NCBI RefSeq assembly: GCF_003248355.1
Contig: NZ_QKWY01000001.1
Location: 2,004,001 to 2,068,000, forward strand
Reading direction: 5' to 3'
Length of the DNA stretch: 64,000 nucleotides
Source of the DNA: Streptomyces sp. AC1-42W
Lineage (GTDB): Bacteria > Actinomycetota > Actinomycetes > Streptomycetales > Streptomycetaceae
Below, in pieces: positions 23,758-34,163 of the stretch. Every line of letters begins with the position of its first letter. Position 1 is the first letter of the stretch. Below the pieces are notes generated by a model. The model ran no database searches. It was given only the letters and a program-made list of their open reading frames with translations, and was not told the origin of the DNA. Both the position numbers and the translations under genes were made by a program.

Positions 23758-24232
23758 GGGGAGGTCCCTGGGGTCGACGTACGAAGGGAGAAACGGCGGG
23801 CGGGGTGCCCGGCGGGGCCGGGTCCCGGCCTACGGGTGCGCCGGAGGGTGGCCGTAGAGGGCGCCGACGGCGGCACGGGGCGGCAACTCGCCCTCGGCGA
23901 AGGGCCGCATGACCGGTGCGCCGATCCCGACTCCGCCGCGGTGCAGCCGGCGGTCGAACCGGCTTCGTCCGCCCGCGCTGTCGTGTGCCCCGATCCTGGT
24001 GGCGACGAATGCGCGCTGCCGGTTTCCGCCGGGGGACCGGGCGAGCACCTCTTCGGGCCCGCCCGTATGCAGGCGCGGCGTTCCCGCTGGGGCGACAGGG
24101 CGAACCTGCGTCGTGTCCCGGGCCCGACACACAGGAGTAACGGCCCCGCGTCTCCGAGCCGACTCATACGCATGGTGCCTCTTCCCCCTGGACTCCGGGC
24201 TGCCGTGCTGTTGGCTACGCTCTATAGGTACA
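23758..24232. other. Long untranslated leader between MFS gene and operator
   Basis: This 475-bp stretch between the MFS start and the TetR operator has no convincing gene. Several open frames exist on both strands but are Arg/Pro/Ala-rich with no family motif or ribosome-binding site. Either the MFS mRNA has a long leader or a small decayed gene lies here. A TATAGG box at 24224-24229, facing right, precedes the operator. Confidence 0.4.
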
Positions 24233-24266
24233 CCAACCAGTTGGTTTAAATCAACCGGTTGGTTTA
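24233..24266. promoter_or_regulatory. Tandem TetR operator between MFS and tetR
   Basis: Two near-identical palindromic 12-mers, AACCAGTTGGTT and AACCGGTTGGTT, sit 5-6 bases apart (centres near 24241 and 24257) in the divergent promoter region. Doubled sites of this form are typical for TetR-family repressors that bind as two dimers. Expected to control the regulator at 24304 and the exporter at 23757. Confidence 0.75.
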
Positions 24267-24303
24267 GTTGACTGCCGCACCGGGAGAAGAAGGGGTCTGC
24301 GAC

Positions 24304-24906
24304 GTGGCCGCACGGTCGGAACAGACGAAGAACCGCATCTATCAAGCCGCTCTGGAGGAGTTCGCCCAGTACGGCATCGCCGGTGCCCGCGTGGACCGGA
24401 TCGCCAAGGCGGCGCAGGCCAACAAGCAGGCCATCTACCTCTACTTCGGCGACAAGGAGAAGCTCTTCGCGCTCGTGCTCGGCCGGGTGCTGGAGGAGCT
24501 CGCCGAAGCCGTGGCGCCGCCCTCCGGGAGCGACGGCGTGGCGGCCTACATCGAGCGGCTCTTCGCCTACCACCAGGAGCATCCGGCCGTGCTGAGACTG
24601 CTGCTCTGGGAGGCGCTGGAGTTCTCCACGGCGGAGGTGCCCGACGAGGAGTCCCGTACGGCGCACTACCAGGAGAAGGCCGGGGCCATCGGGGGGATCG
24701 GCGACGCGGGGACGGCCGGTCCGCTCGGCCCGCAGGCCCTCCTCCTGGTCTTCACCGGGCTCGTCGGCTGGCCGCTCGCCGTGCCGCAGGTCACCCGCAT
24801 GATCATGGGCGACGACGCCGGCGCGATGGGGCGCACCCGCGCGGCGATCGTGGCGGCGGCGCAGACGATCGCCGACGCACGGCAGCAGGGGGCGGACGGG
24901 GAGTGA
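24304..24906 (+). CDS. TetR-family repressor
   Basis: 200 residues from GTG 24304. TetR helix-turn-helix at residues 5-50: QTKNRIYQAALEEFAQYGIA and VDRIAKAAQANKQAIYLYFG. The helical C-domain carries the ligand pocket and no known motif. The operator lies 40-70 bp upstream, so it is autoregulated. Its natural target is most likely the divergent MFS/SnoaL pair. The 288 bp after this gene hold only the start region of the SARP gene. Confidence 0.88.
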   Translation: MAARSEQTKNRIYQAALEEFAQYGIAGARVDRIAKAAQANKQAIYLYFGDKEKLFALVLGRVLEELAEAVAPPSGSDGVAAYIERLFAYHQEHPAVLRLLLWEALEFSTAEVPDEESRTAHYQEKAGAIGGIGDAGTAGPLGPQALLLVFTGLVGWPLAVPQVTRMIMGDDAGAMGRTRAAIVAAAQTIADARQQGADGE

Positions 24907-25194
24907 CCCCGCCCGCCCCCTGCGCCGGGGACGTGCCGCCGTCCGTCAGGAGGTGAGTCCCAGCAGCCCGGCCAGGTGCTCGCTCCTGGCCCGGGCACGG
25001 GCGGCCGGGGCCGGATACGCGGTCGAGTCGCGGCGGGAAGCGGACGCGCCGGACCGGCCCCGCCCCGCCGACACGCCGAAAACCCCTCGCCCGCCGGACC
25101 GGGTTGCGGAAAGGGTGGGGGTATGACGAGCGGGGCGGGGACACGGGACGGGGCGGCTGTGCGTACCGCGGGGCGGGTCACGGAGAATGGGCGG

Positions 25195-28100
25195 GTGCGT
25201 TACGGCATCCTCGGCACCACCCAGGCACTCGGCGACGACGGCACGCCCCTCCCCGTCGGCGGTGCGCGGCTGCGCGCCCTGCTGACCGTGCTCGCGCTGC
25301 GGCCGGGCCGCACGGTCCCGGTCGCCGTCCTCGTGGACGAGGTGTGGGACGGCGAACCGCCCGCCGACGCGGCCGGCGCGCTCCAGGCCCTGGTGGGACG
25401 GCTGCGCCGGGCCGTCGGGCACGAGGCCGTCGCATCGGCGGAGAGCGGCTACCGGCTGGCCGCCCGGCCCGAGGACATCGACCTGTTCCGCTTCGACCGG
25501 CTCGCCGGCGACGGCGCACGGGCCCTCGCCGACGGCGACCCGGCCCGCGCCACGGCCCTCCTGGACGAGGCGCTCGCCCTCTGGCGGGGCCCCGCCCTCA
25601 CCGACCTCCCCGACCGGCACGCCGCCGCCACCCGCTGGACGGCCCGCCGGCTCGACGCCCGCCGGGACCGGCTCACCGCCGCCCTCCGCCTCGGCCGCGC
25701 CACCGAGGCGCTGCCGGAACTGGCCGCCCTCTGCGACGAACACCCCCTCGACGAACCCCTCCAGGCGCTGCGCCTGCGCGCCCTGCGCGACGCCGGGCGC
25801 ACCGCCCAGGCCCTGGCCGCCTACGACGAGGTGCGCACCCTGATCGCCGACCGACTCGGCACCGATCCGGGCACCGAGCTGACCACCCTGTACGCCGAAC
25901 TGCTGCGGCAGCGGCCCGCGAGCCCCGCCCCGGCGGCCCCGCCCGCACCGCCCGCCGCCCCCGCGCCGCTGGGCAACCTCCGCGCCCGGCTCACCAGCTT
26001 CGTCGGCCGGGAACGGGAGATGGCGGAGCTGCGCGGCGACCTCTCCCGCGCCCGGCTCGTCACCCTCCTCGGACCCGGCGGAGCCGGCAAGACCCGGCTC
26101 TCCCAGGAGGTCGCGGACACCATCGACCCCGGCACCTGGCCGGACGGCGTCTGGCTCGCCGAACTCGCCCCGGTGGACGACCCGGAGGCTGTACCGGAGG
26201 CGGTGCTCGCCGCGCTGGGCGCACGCGAGACGGTGCTGAGCGGGGCGGGGGCCGGGGAGCTCCGGGCGGCCGAACGGGCCGCCGGCGAGGAGCGCGCCGC
26301 CGGCGAGTCACTGGCCCGGCTCACCGAGTACTGCGCGCACCGCCGCATGCTGCTCCTCCTCGACAACTGCGAGCACGTCATCGAGGCCGCCGCCGCCCTC
26401 GCCGACCACCTGCTGGCCCGCTGCCCCCGGCTCACCGTCCTCGCGACCAGCCGGGAACCCCTCGGCGTGCCGGGCGAGAACCTGCGGCCGGTCGATCCGC
26501 TGCCGGACCCGACCGCCCTGCGGCTGCTCGCCGAGCGCGGCGCCGCCGCCCGGCCCGGCTTCCGGGTGGACCAGGACGCGGCGACGGCGGCGGCCGCCGC
26601 CGAGATCTGCCGCCGCCTGGACGGCCTGCCGCTCGCCATCGAACTCGCCGCCGCCCGGCTGCGGATGCTCACCCCGCAGCAGATCGCGGACCGGCTCGAC
26701 GACCGCTTCCGCCTGCTCACCAGCGGCAGCCGGACCGTGCTGCCCCGCCAGCAGACCCTGCGCGCGGTGGTCGACTGGTCCTGGGAGCTCCTCGACGACG
26801 ACGAACGCGTCATCCTGCGCCGGCTGTCCGTCTTCGCCGGCGGCTGCACCCTGGAGGCCGCCGAGGCCGTCTGCGCGGACACCGCGGGACGGTCCGGCGA
26901 CGTCGCCCGCCTGCTGGGCTCCCTGGTGGACAAGTCGCTGGTCGTGGCCGCCCCGGTGGACGACGGCCAGATGCGCTACCGGCTCCTGGAGACCATCGGC
27001 GAGTACGCGGCGGAGCGGCTGGCGGAGTCGGGGGAGCGGGACGCGGTGGAGCGCCGGCACCTCGTGTTCTTCCGCGAGCTGGCCCGTACGACCGACCCGC
27101 TGCTGCGCGGCTCCGGCCAGCTCGCCGCCGTGACGCTGCTCCAGCGCGAGTACGAGAACCTGCGCACCGCCCTGCGCCACGCCGTCGCCGCCCGCGACGA
27201 GCAGGAGGCGCTCTGCATGGTGCTGTCGCTCTCCTGGTACTGGCAGATCCGCAACCTGCGCGCCGACGCCCTGCACTGGGCCGACGCGGCCGCCGCCCTC
27301 GGCCCCGACCCGTTCGCGCCGCCCGTACGGCCCGCCCCGTCCATCCACGAGCGCTGCACCGACGCGCCCCCGCCCATGCGGCAGGAGCTGCTGGAGGAGG
27401 CGCGGCGCCAGGTGACGCTGGTCCAGCTGGTCAACATGGACCACGCCATGGACCAGTGGACGAACGAGGCCGGCATGGAGCGGCTGCGGGCGATCGTCGC
27501 CACCTACCGGGCCGGCCAGCCGCAGACCTGCCGCAGCCCGGCCTCGCTCTGGTTCTACGCCGTGATGCTCACGGGCGGCGTCGCCGACCTGCGCCATCTG
27601 CTGGACGAGACCGTGCGCGGCGCCCGCGCGTACGGCTACGAGTGGGAGCTGGCCGCCGCCCTCCAGATGCGGGCCAATGTGCTGGCCAACCGCCCCGACT
27701 GGGCGGGCGAGGCCCATACGGACGCCGACGAGAGCCTGGCGATCTTCCGCCGGCTCGGCGACGACTGGGGCATGGCCGAGGCGCTCTCCTCGCGCGGCGA
27801 GGCCAACGAGAAGCAGGGCGACTACGCGCGCGCCGCCACCGACTACCAGGCCGCGATCGGCTCGGCGGAGAAGCTGGGCGCCCTGGCCCAGGTGTCCGTG
27901 CTGCGCATCCGCTACGCCTCCGTGCTCACCGAGCTGGGCCGGGGCGCGGAGGGCGAGGCGATGATGCGCGAGGTGCTGGGCGACGAGCGCCGGACGGGGC
28001 ACGAGGCGCGGCCCGCGGCCCGGCTGTTCCTGGCGATGTGGCTGGGCCGGGAGGGGCGGACCGCCGAGGCGCGCGAGCAGTTCGGCCTGCTCCTCGACGA

Positions 28101-28521
28101 GTTCGGCTCCCAGACGATGGCGGTCTTCGAGGGGTTCGTCCTGGGCGGCCTGGCCTGGCTGGACAACCAGGACGGCGAGTACGCCCGCGCGCTGGACCGC
28201 GCCGGGCGGGCGCTGCGCGGGCTGCGGGACCCGCTGACGCAGATGGTGGCGCCGCAGATGGCGGTGATCAATCTGGTGATCCTCGCCTGGGCGCTGGGCG
28301 GGCTCGGCGGCGACGAGCGCTCCCGTACCGCGGCGCGGCTGCTGGGCGCCGGCCGGGAGAACCTGCCGCGGGGCCACTTCCTGAACGCGATGGAGCGCGA
28401 GAACTTCGCCCGTGCCGAGGCGCTGGTGCGCGGCCGGCTGGGGGACGCCGCCTTCGAGGCCGCGTACGCCGAGGGCGCCCGCCTCTCCGTGGAGGAGGCG
28501 GCCGCCCTCGTCGACGTGTGA
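25195..28521 (+). CDS. SARP/AfsR-like transcriptional regulator with NB-ARC and TPR domains
   Basis: 1108 residues from GTG 25195 with a GGAGAATG-type site; ATG 25123 is an alternative. Residues 1-90 are the OmpR-type winged helix (RYGILGTTQALGDDGTPLPV, TVPVAVLVDEVWDGEPPADA) and 95-240 the BTAD domain. A Pro/Ala linker precedes the ATPase: LLGPGGAGKTRLSQEV is Walker A, MLLLLDNCEHVIE Walker B and GLPLAIELAAARL the GLPLA motif. The rest is TPR-like helical repeats. Such proteins activate secondary-metabolite genes by binding direct heptamer repeats. No biosynthetic cluster adjoins it, so targets may be distant. It is convergent with the ABC operon. Confidence 0.88.
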   Translation: MRYGILGTTQALGDDGTPLPVGGARLRALLTVLALRPGRTVPVAVLVDEVWDGEPPADAAGALQALVGRLRRAVGHEAVASAESGYRLAARPEDIDLFRFDRLAGDGARALADGDPARATALLDEALALWRGPALTDLPDRHAAATRWTARRLDARRDRLTAALRLGRATEALPELAALCDEHPLDEPLQALRLRALRDAGRTAQALAAYDEVRTLIADRLGTDPGTELTTLYAELLRQRPASPAPAAPPAPPAAPAPLGNLRARLTSFVGREREMAELRGDLSRARLVTLLGPGGAGKTRLSQEVADTIDPGTWPDGVWLAELAPVDDPEAVPEAVLAALGARETVLSGAGAGELRAAERAAGEERAAGESLARLTEYCAHRRMLLLLDNCEHVIEAAAALADHLLARCPRLTVLATSREPLGVPGENLRPVDPLPDPTALRLLAERGAAARPGFRVDQDAATAAAAAEICRRLDGLPLAIELAAARLRMLTPQQIADRLDDRFRLLTSGSRTVLPRQQTLRAVVDWSWELLDDDERVILRRLSVFAGGCTLEAAEAVCADTAGRSGDVARLLGSLVDKSLVVAAPVDDGQMRYRLLETIGEYAAERLAESGERDAVERRHLVFFRELARTTDPLLRGSGQLAAVTLLQREYENLRTALRHAVAARDEQEALCMVLSLSWYWQIRNLRADALHWADAAAALGPDPFAPPVRPAPSIHERCTDAPPPMRQELLEEARRQVTLVQLVNMDHAMDQWTNEAGMERLRAIVATYRAGQPQTCRSPASLWFYAVMLTGGVADLRHLLDETVRGARAYGYEWELAAALQMRANVLANRPDWAGEAHTDADESLAIFRRLGDDWGMAEALSSRGEANEKQGDYARAATDYQAAIGSAEKLGALAQVSVLRIRYASVLTELGRGAEGEAMMREVLGDERRTGHEARPAARLFLAMWLGREGRTAEAREQFGLLLDEFGSQTMAVFEGFVLGGLAWLDNQDGEYARALDRAGRALRGLRDPLTQMVAPQMAVINLVILAWALGGLGGDERSRTAARLLGAGRENLPRGHFLNAMERENFARAEALVRGRLGDAAFEAAYAEGARLSVEEAAALVDV

Positions 28522-28540
28522 CGGGACTCGAACCCGCTGC

Positions 28541-29394
28541 TCAGGACTTCTTGCGGAACCTGGAGACCGCGAGCGGCGCCATGACCGCCGTGATGACCAC
28601 GGCCCAGCCGAGCGTCAGCCAGACCGAGTTGCCGAGCGGGGTGCCCATCATGAGGCCGCGCGCCGCGTCGGCCAGGTTCGACAGCGGGTTGTAGTCCGTG
28701 AACGACTGGAGCCAGCCCGGCATCGTCGCGGGCGGGGCGAAGATCGAGGACCCGAACTGCAGCGGCATCATGACCAGCATCCCCATGCCCTGAACCGCCT
28801 GGGGCGTCTTCATCGCCAGCCCGAGCAGGATGAAGATCCACATGATCGCGGCGCCGAACGCGGCCGCGAGCCCGATCGCCCCGATCAGGCCGAGGACGGA
28901 GCCGTGCAGCTCCATGCCGAGCGCGAAGCCCATGCCGAGCAGGATCAGCGTGGCGACCATCATCCTGCCCAGCTCGACCACGATCTTGGCGATGAGCACC
29001 GAGGACCGGGCGATGGGCATCGTGCGGAAGCGGTCCATGACCCCCTTGCGGAAGTCGTCGTTGACACCGCTGCCGACGGCCATGGCGATGTTCATGCCCA
29101 TCATCGCCATCAGGCCGGGGATCAGATAGTTCAGGTACTCCTGCCGGCCGCCGCCCATGCTGCCGCCGACCGAGCCGCCGAAGACGTACACGAACAGCAG
29201 CACGAAGATGACGGGCATCAGCAGCGCGTCGAACATCGACTCCGGATCTCGCTTGATCTGGAGCAGATTGCGCCGCACCAGCGCCCCGATGTGGCGCAGG
29301 TTGTTCCGCAGTCCGATCGAGCCCTCGTCGTGCGGCCGGGCGGCCGGCGGGCGGACGGACGTGCCGGTGGGAGCGGGTGTCAGGGTCGTCGTGC

Positions 29395-29398
<4 letters not shown>
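28541..29398 (-). CDS. ABC-2 type permease (DrrB-like)
   Basis: 285 residues from ATG 29398, overlapping the ATPase stop by 4 bases. Six TM segments follow a polar 35-residue N-terminus. RNLLQIKRDPESMFDALLMP is the cytoplasmic entry helix, and MGMLVMMPLQFGSSIFAPPA then MPGWLQSFTDYNPLSNLADA is the ABC-2 signature region. With the ATPase it forms a DrrAB-type exporter of hydrophobic drugs or lipids. Substrate unknown; the SARP regulator next door is convergent, not co-transcribed. Confidence 0.9.
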
Positions 29399-30405
<1,007 letters not shown>

Positions 30406-30484
30406 GCCCACCAGTGGACCAGCCGCCACCGACAGTCCGCCGACAGCGGACCGACAACCCGCCGACAGCCGCCCCGGGACGGCC

Positions 30485-30518
30485 GACGGCCCGCCGATGG
30501 GGGAGTCGGCGGGCCGTC
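30485..30518. terminator. Terminator hairpin downstream of panB
   Basis: GACGGCCCGCCGA at 30485-30497 pairs perfectly with TCGGCGGGCCGTC at 30506-30518 around an 8-base loop. It follows the panB stop by 18 bp on the minus strand and precedes the ABC operon. No strong T-tract, as usual in Streptomyces. Confidence 0.75.
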
Positions 30519-30535
30519 GTCGTTGCCGGTGGTGG

Positions 30536-31420
30536 TCAGTGGAAGGTGTGCTCCGGGGCCGGGAACGCGCCGCCGACGACCTCTTCCGCGTACGCCTTCG
30601 CGGCGTCGCCGAGGATCTGCCGCAGGTCGGCGTACTGCTTGGTGAAGCGCGGCACCTTGCCGCCGGTCAGCCCGACCATGTCGGTGTAGACCAGCACCTG
30701 CGCGTCGGTGTCGGGGCCCGCGCCGATCCCGACCGTGGGGATGTGCAGGGTGCGGGTGACCTCGGCGGCCAGTTCGGCCGGTACGAGTTCCAGCACGACG
30801 GCGAACGCGCCCGCGTCCTGCACGGCCTTGGCGTCGCGCAGCAGCTGCTGGGCGGCCTCCTCGCCCCGGCCCTGGACCCGGTAGCCCATCGCGTTGACGG
30901 ACTGCGGGGTGAGGCCGATGTGGGCCATGACCGGGATGCCGGCCTCGACCAGCAGCCTGATCTGCTCGTGGCTGCGCTCGCCGCCCTCCAGCTTCACGGC
31001 GCCGACGCCGGACTCCTTGATCAGCCGGGTGGCGTTGCGCAGGGCCTGGACCGGGCCCTCCTGGTACGCCCCGAAGGGCAGGTCGGCGACGATCAGCGCG
31101 CGCCTGGTGCCCCGGACGACGGCGGCGGACAGCACGGCCATCTCGTCCATGGTGACCGGCACGGTGGTCTCGTAGCCGAGGTGACAGTTGCCCATCGAGT
31201 CGCCGACGAGCATGACCGGGATGCCGGCCTCGTCGAACACGGACGCGGTCATCGCGTCGTAGGCGGTGAGCATGGGCCACTTCTCGCCGCGCGCGGTGGC
31301 CGCGGCGATGTCGTGGACGGTGACCCGGCGGTTGCTCTTGCCCCCGTACAGCGTCTTTCCGCTGTCGGACGGGGTGCTCGCGGGGGATGCGGACTGATTC
31401 TGCGCAGCCGGAAGCGACAT
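30536..31420 (-). CDS. panB: Ketopantoate hydroxymethyltransferase
   Basis: 294 residues from ATG 31420, chosen over ATG 31441 because AAGGAG lies 8 bases before it. The enzyme adds a hydroxymethyl group from 5,10-methylene-THF to 2-oxoisovalerate, the first step of pantothenate and CoA synthesis. [20 protein letters not shown] and [20 protein letters not shown] hold the metal-binding Asp residues, [10 protein letters not shown] the substrate Lys-Glu region, and [20 protein letters not shown] the C-terminal signature. The 35-residue Ser/Ala-rich N-terminal extension is common in Streptomyces PanB. Confidence 0.95.
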   Translation of the reverse strand: MSLPAAQNQSASPASTPSDSGKTLYGGKSNRRVTVHDIAAATARGEKWPMLTAYDAMTASVFDEAGIPVMLVGDSMGNCHLGYETTVPVTMDEMAVLSAAVVRGTRRALIVADLPFGAYQEGPVQALRNATRLIKESGVGAVKLEGGERSHEQIRLLVEAGIPVMAHIGLTPQSVNAMGYRVQGRGEEAAQQLLRDAKAVQDAGAFAVVLELVPAELAAEVTRTLHIPTVGIGAGPDTDAQVLVYTDMVGLTGGKVPRFTKQYADLRQILGDAAKAYAEEVVGGAFPAPEHTFH

Positions 31421-31545
31421 GGCAGGTGGCTCCTTCGTCATCTCGAGGCGCCCTGACGGCGTCCCCGGATCACTTCCATGGTGGCATCCCGGAGCCGGTC
31501 GCGGGAAGTGGGCCGCACCTCCCGGACCTCGGTAAAGAATTTACA

Positions 31546-31564
31546 ATACGAGACGGTCTCGTAT
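31546..31564. promoter_or_regulatory. TetR-type operator, perfect 19-bp palindrome
   Basis: ATACGAGACGGTCTCGTAT is a perfect inverted repeat around one central base, 25-43 bp before the MFS start at 31589. Two genes on, a TetR regulator is encoded in the same direction, so the site most likely binds that protein and controls the mfs-tetR transcript. Confidence 0.75.
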
Positions 31565-31588
31565 CGGAATGCCGTTAGGCTGCTCCCC

Positions 31589-33193
31589 ATGTCCACACCT
31601 TCCGGCGCTCCCGCCGTCTCCCGGATACCGGAGGCGGTCCACCGCCGCCGCTGGGCGATTCTCGTCGTCCTGATGTTCAGCCTGCTCATCGTGGTGCTGG
31701 ACAACTCGATCCTGAACGTCGCCGTCAAGACGATCGCCTCGCCCGCGCCCACCGGCATCGGCGCCACCCAGAGCGAGCTGGAGTGGGCGATCAACTCCTA
31801 CACGCTCGTCTTCGCCGGCCTCCTGTTCACCGCGGGCCTCCTCGGTGACCGGCTGGGGCGCAAGAAGGTTTTGCTCTTCGGCATCACCCTCTTCGGCCTC
31901 GGCTCCGCGCTCGCCGCCATGTCCGACTCGCCCGGCCAGCTCATCACCTGGCGCGCCCTGATGGGCTTCGGCGCCGCCTTCGTCATGCCGGCCACGCTGG
32001 CCGTCCTGATGAACGTCTTCGAACGCGACGAGCAGCCCAAGGCCATCGGCATCTGGGCGGGCAGCGTCGGCCTCGGCATCGCGATCGGTCCCATCACCGG
32101 CGGCCTGCTCCTCGAACACTTCTGGTGGGGTTCGATCTTCCTCGTCAACGTGCCCGTCGTCATCATCGCGCTGGTCGCCATGGTGCTGCTCGTACCGGAC
32201 TCGAAGGACCCGCGCCCCGGCCGGCTCGACCCGCTCGGCGTGGTCCTCTCCATCATCGGCCTGGTGCTGCTGGTGTACGGCATCATCCGGGGCGGCGAAC
32301 TCGCCGACTTCACCGACACCTCGGTCCTGCTGCCGGTCGCCGGCGGCCTCGCCGTCCTGGTGCTCTTCGTCCTCCATGAGAAGCGCAGCGCCAGCCCGGC
32401 CATCGACATCGCGTACTTCAGGAAGCCCGCCTTCTCCGCGGCCGTCGCCGCCATCGCGCTGGTCTTCTTCGCGCTGATGGGCGTCACCTTCTTCTCCGCC
32501 TTCTACATGCAGAGCGTGCGCGGCTGGAGCGCCCTGGAGTCCGGGCTGCTGATCCTGCCGCTGGCCATCGCCCAGATGGTCTTCGCCCCGCGCGCCAGGA
32601 TCGTCGTCGCCCGCTTCGGGGCCCGCGCCGTCTGCACCGCCGGCATGTTCGCCGTCGCCGTCGGCCTGGCCGCCTTCGCCCTGTTCGACGCCGACACGCC
32701 CGTCTGGCTGATGTGCGTCGTCTTCTTCGTCCAGGGCACCGGCATGGCGCACGTCATGCCGCCGGTCACCGTGGCCGTCATGCAGGCCCTGCCGCGCGAG
32801 AAGGCGGGCTCCGGCTCGGCCGTCAACAACACCTTCCGCCAGGTCGGCGGCGCGCTCGGCATCGCCGTACTCGGCTCGGTGCTGTCCGCCGTCTACCGGG
32901 GCGACATCGAGGACCACCTCGGCGCGCTGCCCGCCGCGGCCCGCGACGCGGCGGGGGAGTCCATCGAGGCCACCCTGGCCGTCGCCGGGAAGCTGGGCCC
33001 CGAGGGCGCCCCGCTGGTCGGCGCCGCGCACGACGCCTTCATGAACGCCATGCACGTCACCGCCATCGGCTCGGCCGCGGTCGCCCTCGTCGGCACGCTG
33101 GTCGTCGCCCTGTGGCTGCCGGGCCGCGAACCGGCCGCACCGCGTCCCGTGCACGAGGAGGAGCGACCCGCCCCGGCCGGCGCCGAACGCTGA
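31589..33193 (+). CDS. 14-TM MFS exporter, EmrB/QacA (DHA2) family
   Basis: 534 residues from ATG 31589. [20 protein letters not shown] then [12 protein letters not shown] is the first helix with the DHA2 motif D1. [20 protein letters not shown] is motif A and [20 protein letters not shown] motif B. Fourteen hydrophobic segments can be counted. [20 protein letters not shown] is the late DHA2 motif. Predicted proton-coupled drug exporter, repressed by the adjacent TetR protein until ligand binds. Confidence 0.9.
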   Translation: MSTPSGAPAVSRIPEAVHRRRWAILVVLMFSLLIVVLDNSILNVAVKTIASPAPTGIGATQSELEWAINSYTLVFAGLLFTAGLLGDRLGRKKVLLFGITLFGLGSALAAMSDSPGQLITWRALMGFGAAFVMPATLAVLMNVFERDEQPKAIGIWAGSVGLGIAIGPITGGLLLEHFWWGSIFLVNVPVVIIALVAMVLLVPDSKDPRPGRLDPLGVVLSIIGLVLLVYGIIRGGELADFTDTSVLLPVAGGLAVLVLFVLHEKRSASPAIDIAYFRKPAFSAAVAAIALVFFALMGVTFFSAFYMQSVRGWSALESGLLILPLAIAQMVFAPRARIVVARFGARAVCTAGMFAVAVGLAAFALFDADTPVWLMCVVFFVQGTGMAHVMPPVTVAVMQALPREKAGSGSAVNNTFRQVGGALGIAVLGSVLSAVYRGDIEDHLGALPAAARDAAGESIEATLAVAGKLGPEGAPLVGAAHDAFMNAMHVTAIGSAAVALVGTLVVALWLPGREPAAPRPVHEEERPAPAGAER

Positions 33194-33248
33194 CGCCGGG
33201 ACCCCCTCGCGCGTCGGAGAGAATCAGGGGCGGCGAAAGGTGGTTCAC

Positions 33249-33998
33249 GTGCAGGCTCAGGCACCGGAGGAACGGGCTGCCGGCGAGGCGGACGCGTCGG
33301 GCGAGCGGTCCGGCGGGGCTCCCGGCTGCGGAGACTGCGGCCGGGGCCCCGGCGAGGAACACGAGCCCCGCCGGGGGCGGCCGCGCAGTGCCGCCGCCGA
33401 GCGGGCCATCCTGGACGCCGTCGTCGAGCTGATCGAGGCCGGCGAACCGCTCGCCGCCCTCTCCATCGAGCGCATCGCCCGCACCGCCGGGGTCGGCAAG
33501 GCCACCATCTACCGGCGCTGGGCCGGCCGCGAGGAGCTGTTCGTCGACGTGCTCCGCGCCATCGAGCCGCCGGAACCGGAGGTCTCCGGCACCGGCGGCC
33601 TGCGCGATCTGCGCGTCCTGCTGGAATCGACGCGCAGGCGCGGCCTCGCCCAGCGCTCCTCGGTCCTGCTGCACAACGTGTTCGCGCAGATGAAGAGCCT
33701 GCCCAGGCTCTGGGACGCCTACCACGGCACGGTCATCGCCCCCCGCCGCCTCGCCATGGTCGCCGCCGTCCGGCGCGCCGTGGAGGCGGGGGAGCTGCGC
33801 GACGACACGGACGTGGAGCTGATGGACGACCTGTTCCTCGGCCCCATGCTCGTACGCACCATGCACCGGCCCGACGCGCCGCTGCCGGAGGACCTCGCCG
33901 ACCGCATCATCGCCCTGGCCGTCGAGGGTCTCGCGCCCCGGCGGCCCGGCCCGGCCCCGGACGACACGGGCGGACGCGCCGGAGCCGGGCGTATGTGA
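33249..33998 (+). CDS. TetR-family repressor of the adjacent exporter
   Basis: 249 residues from GTG 33249; GAAAGG 11 bases before decides against GTG 33240. An unusual 50-residue Gly/Glu-rich extension (containing CGDCGRGPGEEHE) precedes the helix-turn-helix: AERAILDAVVELIEAGEP and LSIERIARTAGVGKATIYRR. The C-domain is TetR_C_11/16-like (LLHNVFAQMKSLPRLWDAYH). Same strand and 55 bp after the exporter, so co-transcribed. Confidence 0.88.
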   Translation: MQAQAPEERAAGEADASGERSGGAPGCGDCGRGPGEEHEPRRGRPRSAAAERAILDAVVELIEAGEPLAALSIERIARTAGVGKATIYRRWAGREELFVDVLRAIEPPEPEVSGTGGLRDLRVLLESTRRRGLAQRSSVLLHNVFAQMKSLPRLWDAYHGTVIAPRRLAMVAAVRRAVEAGELRDDTDVELMDDLFLGPMLVRTMHRPDAPLPEDLADRIIALAVEGLAPRRPGPAPDDTGGRAGAGRM

Positions 33999-34163
33999 TC
34001 GTTTCGTCACAGAGCCCGCGATTCGCCGCCCCGCAGGAACTGCCGGAGCCGTCCGCCACGTCCTCGTGGCAGAACCACCGCACCGGGCGGCGTGAAAGGC
34101 ATCGCTCATCCCCTAGGGTCGGGGACGCGGCGATGTGTACGGCAAGGCAGTGAGGACAGCGCG

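Noticed and set aside
26308-28377. A 689-codon open frame antisense to the SARP regulator
   Set aside because: Composition follows the third-codon bias of the sense gene; no family motif.
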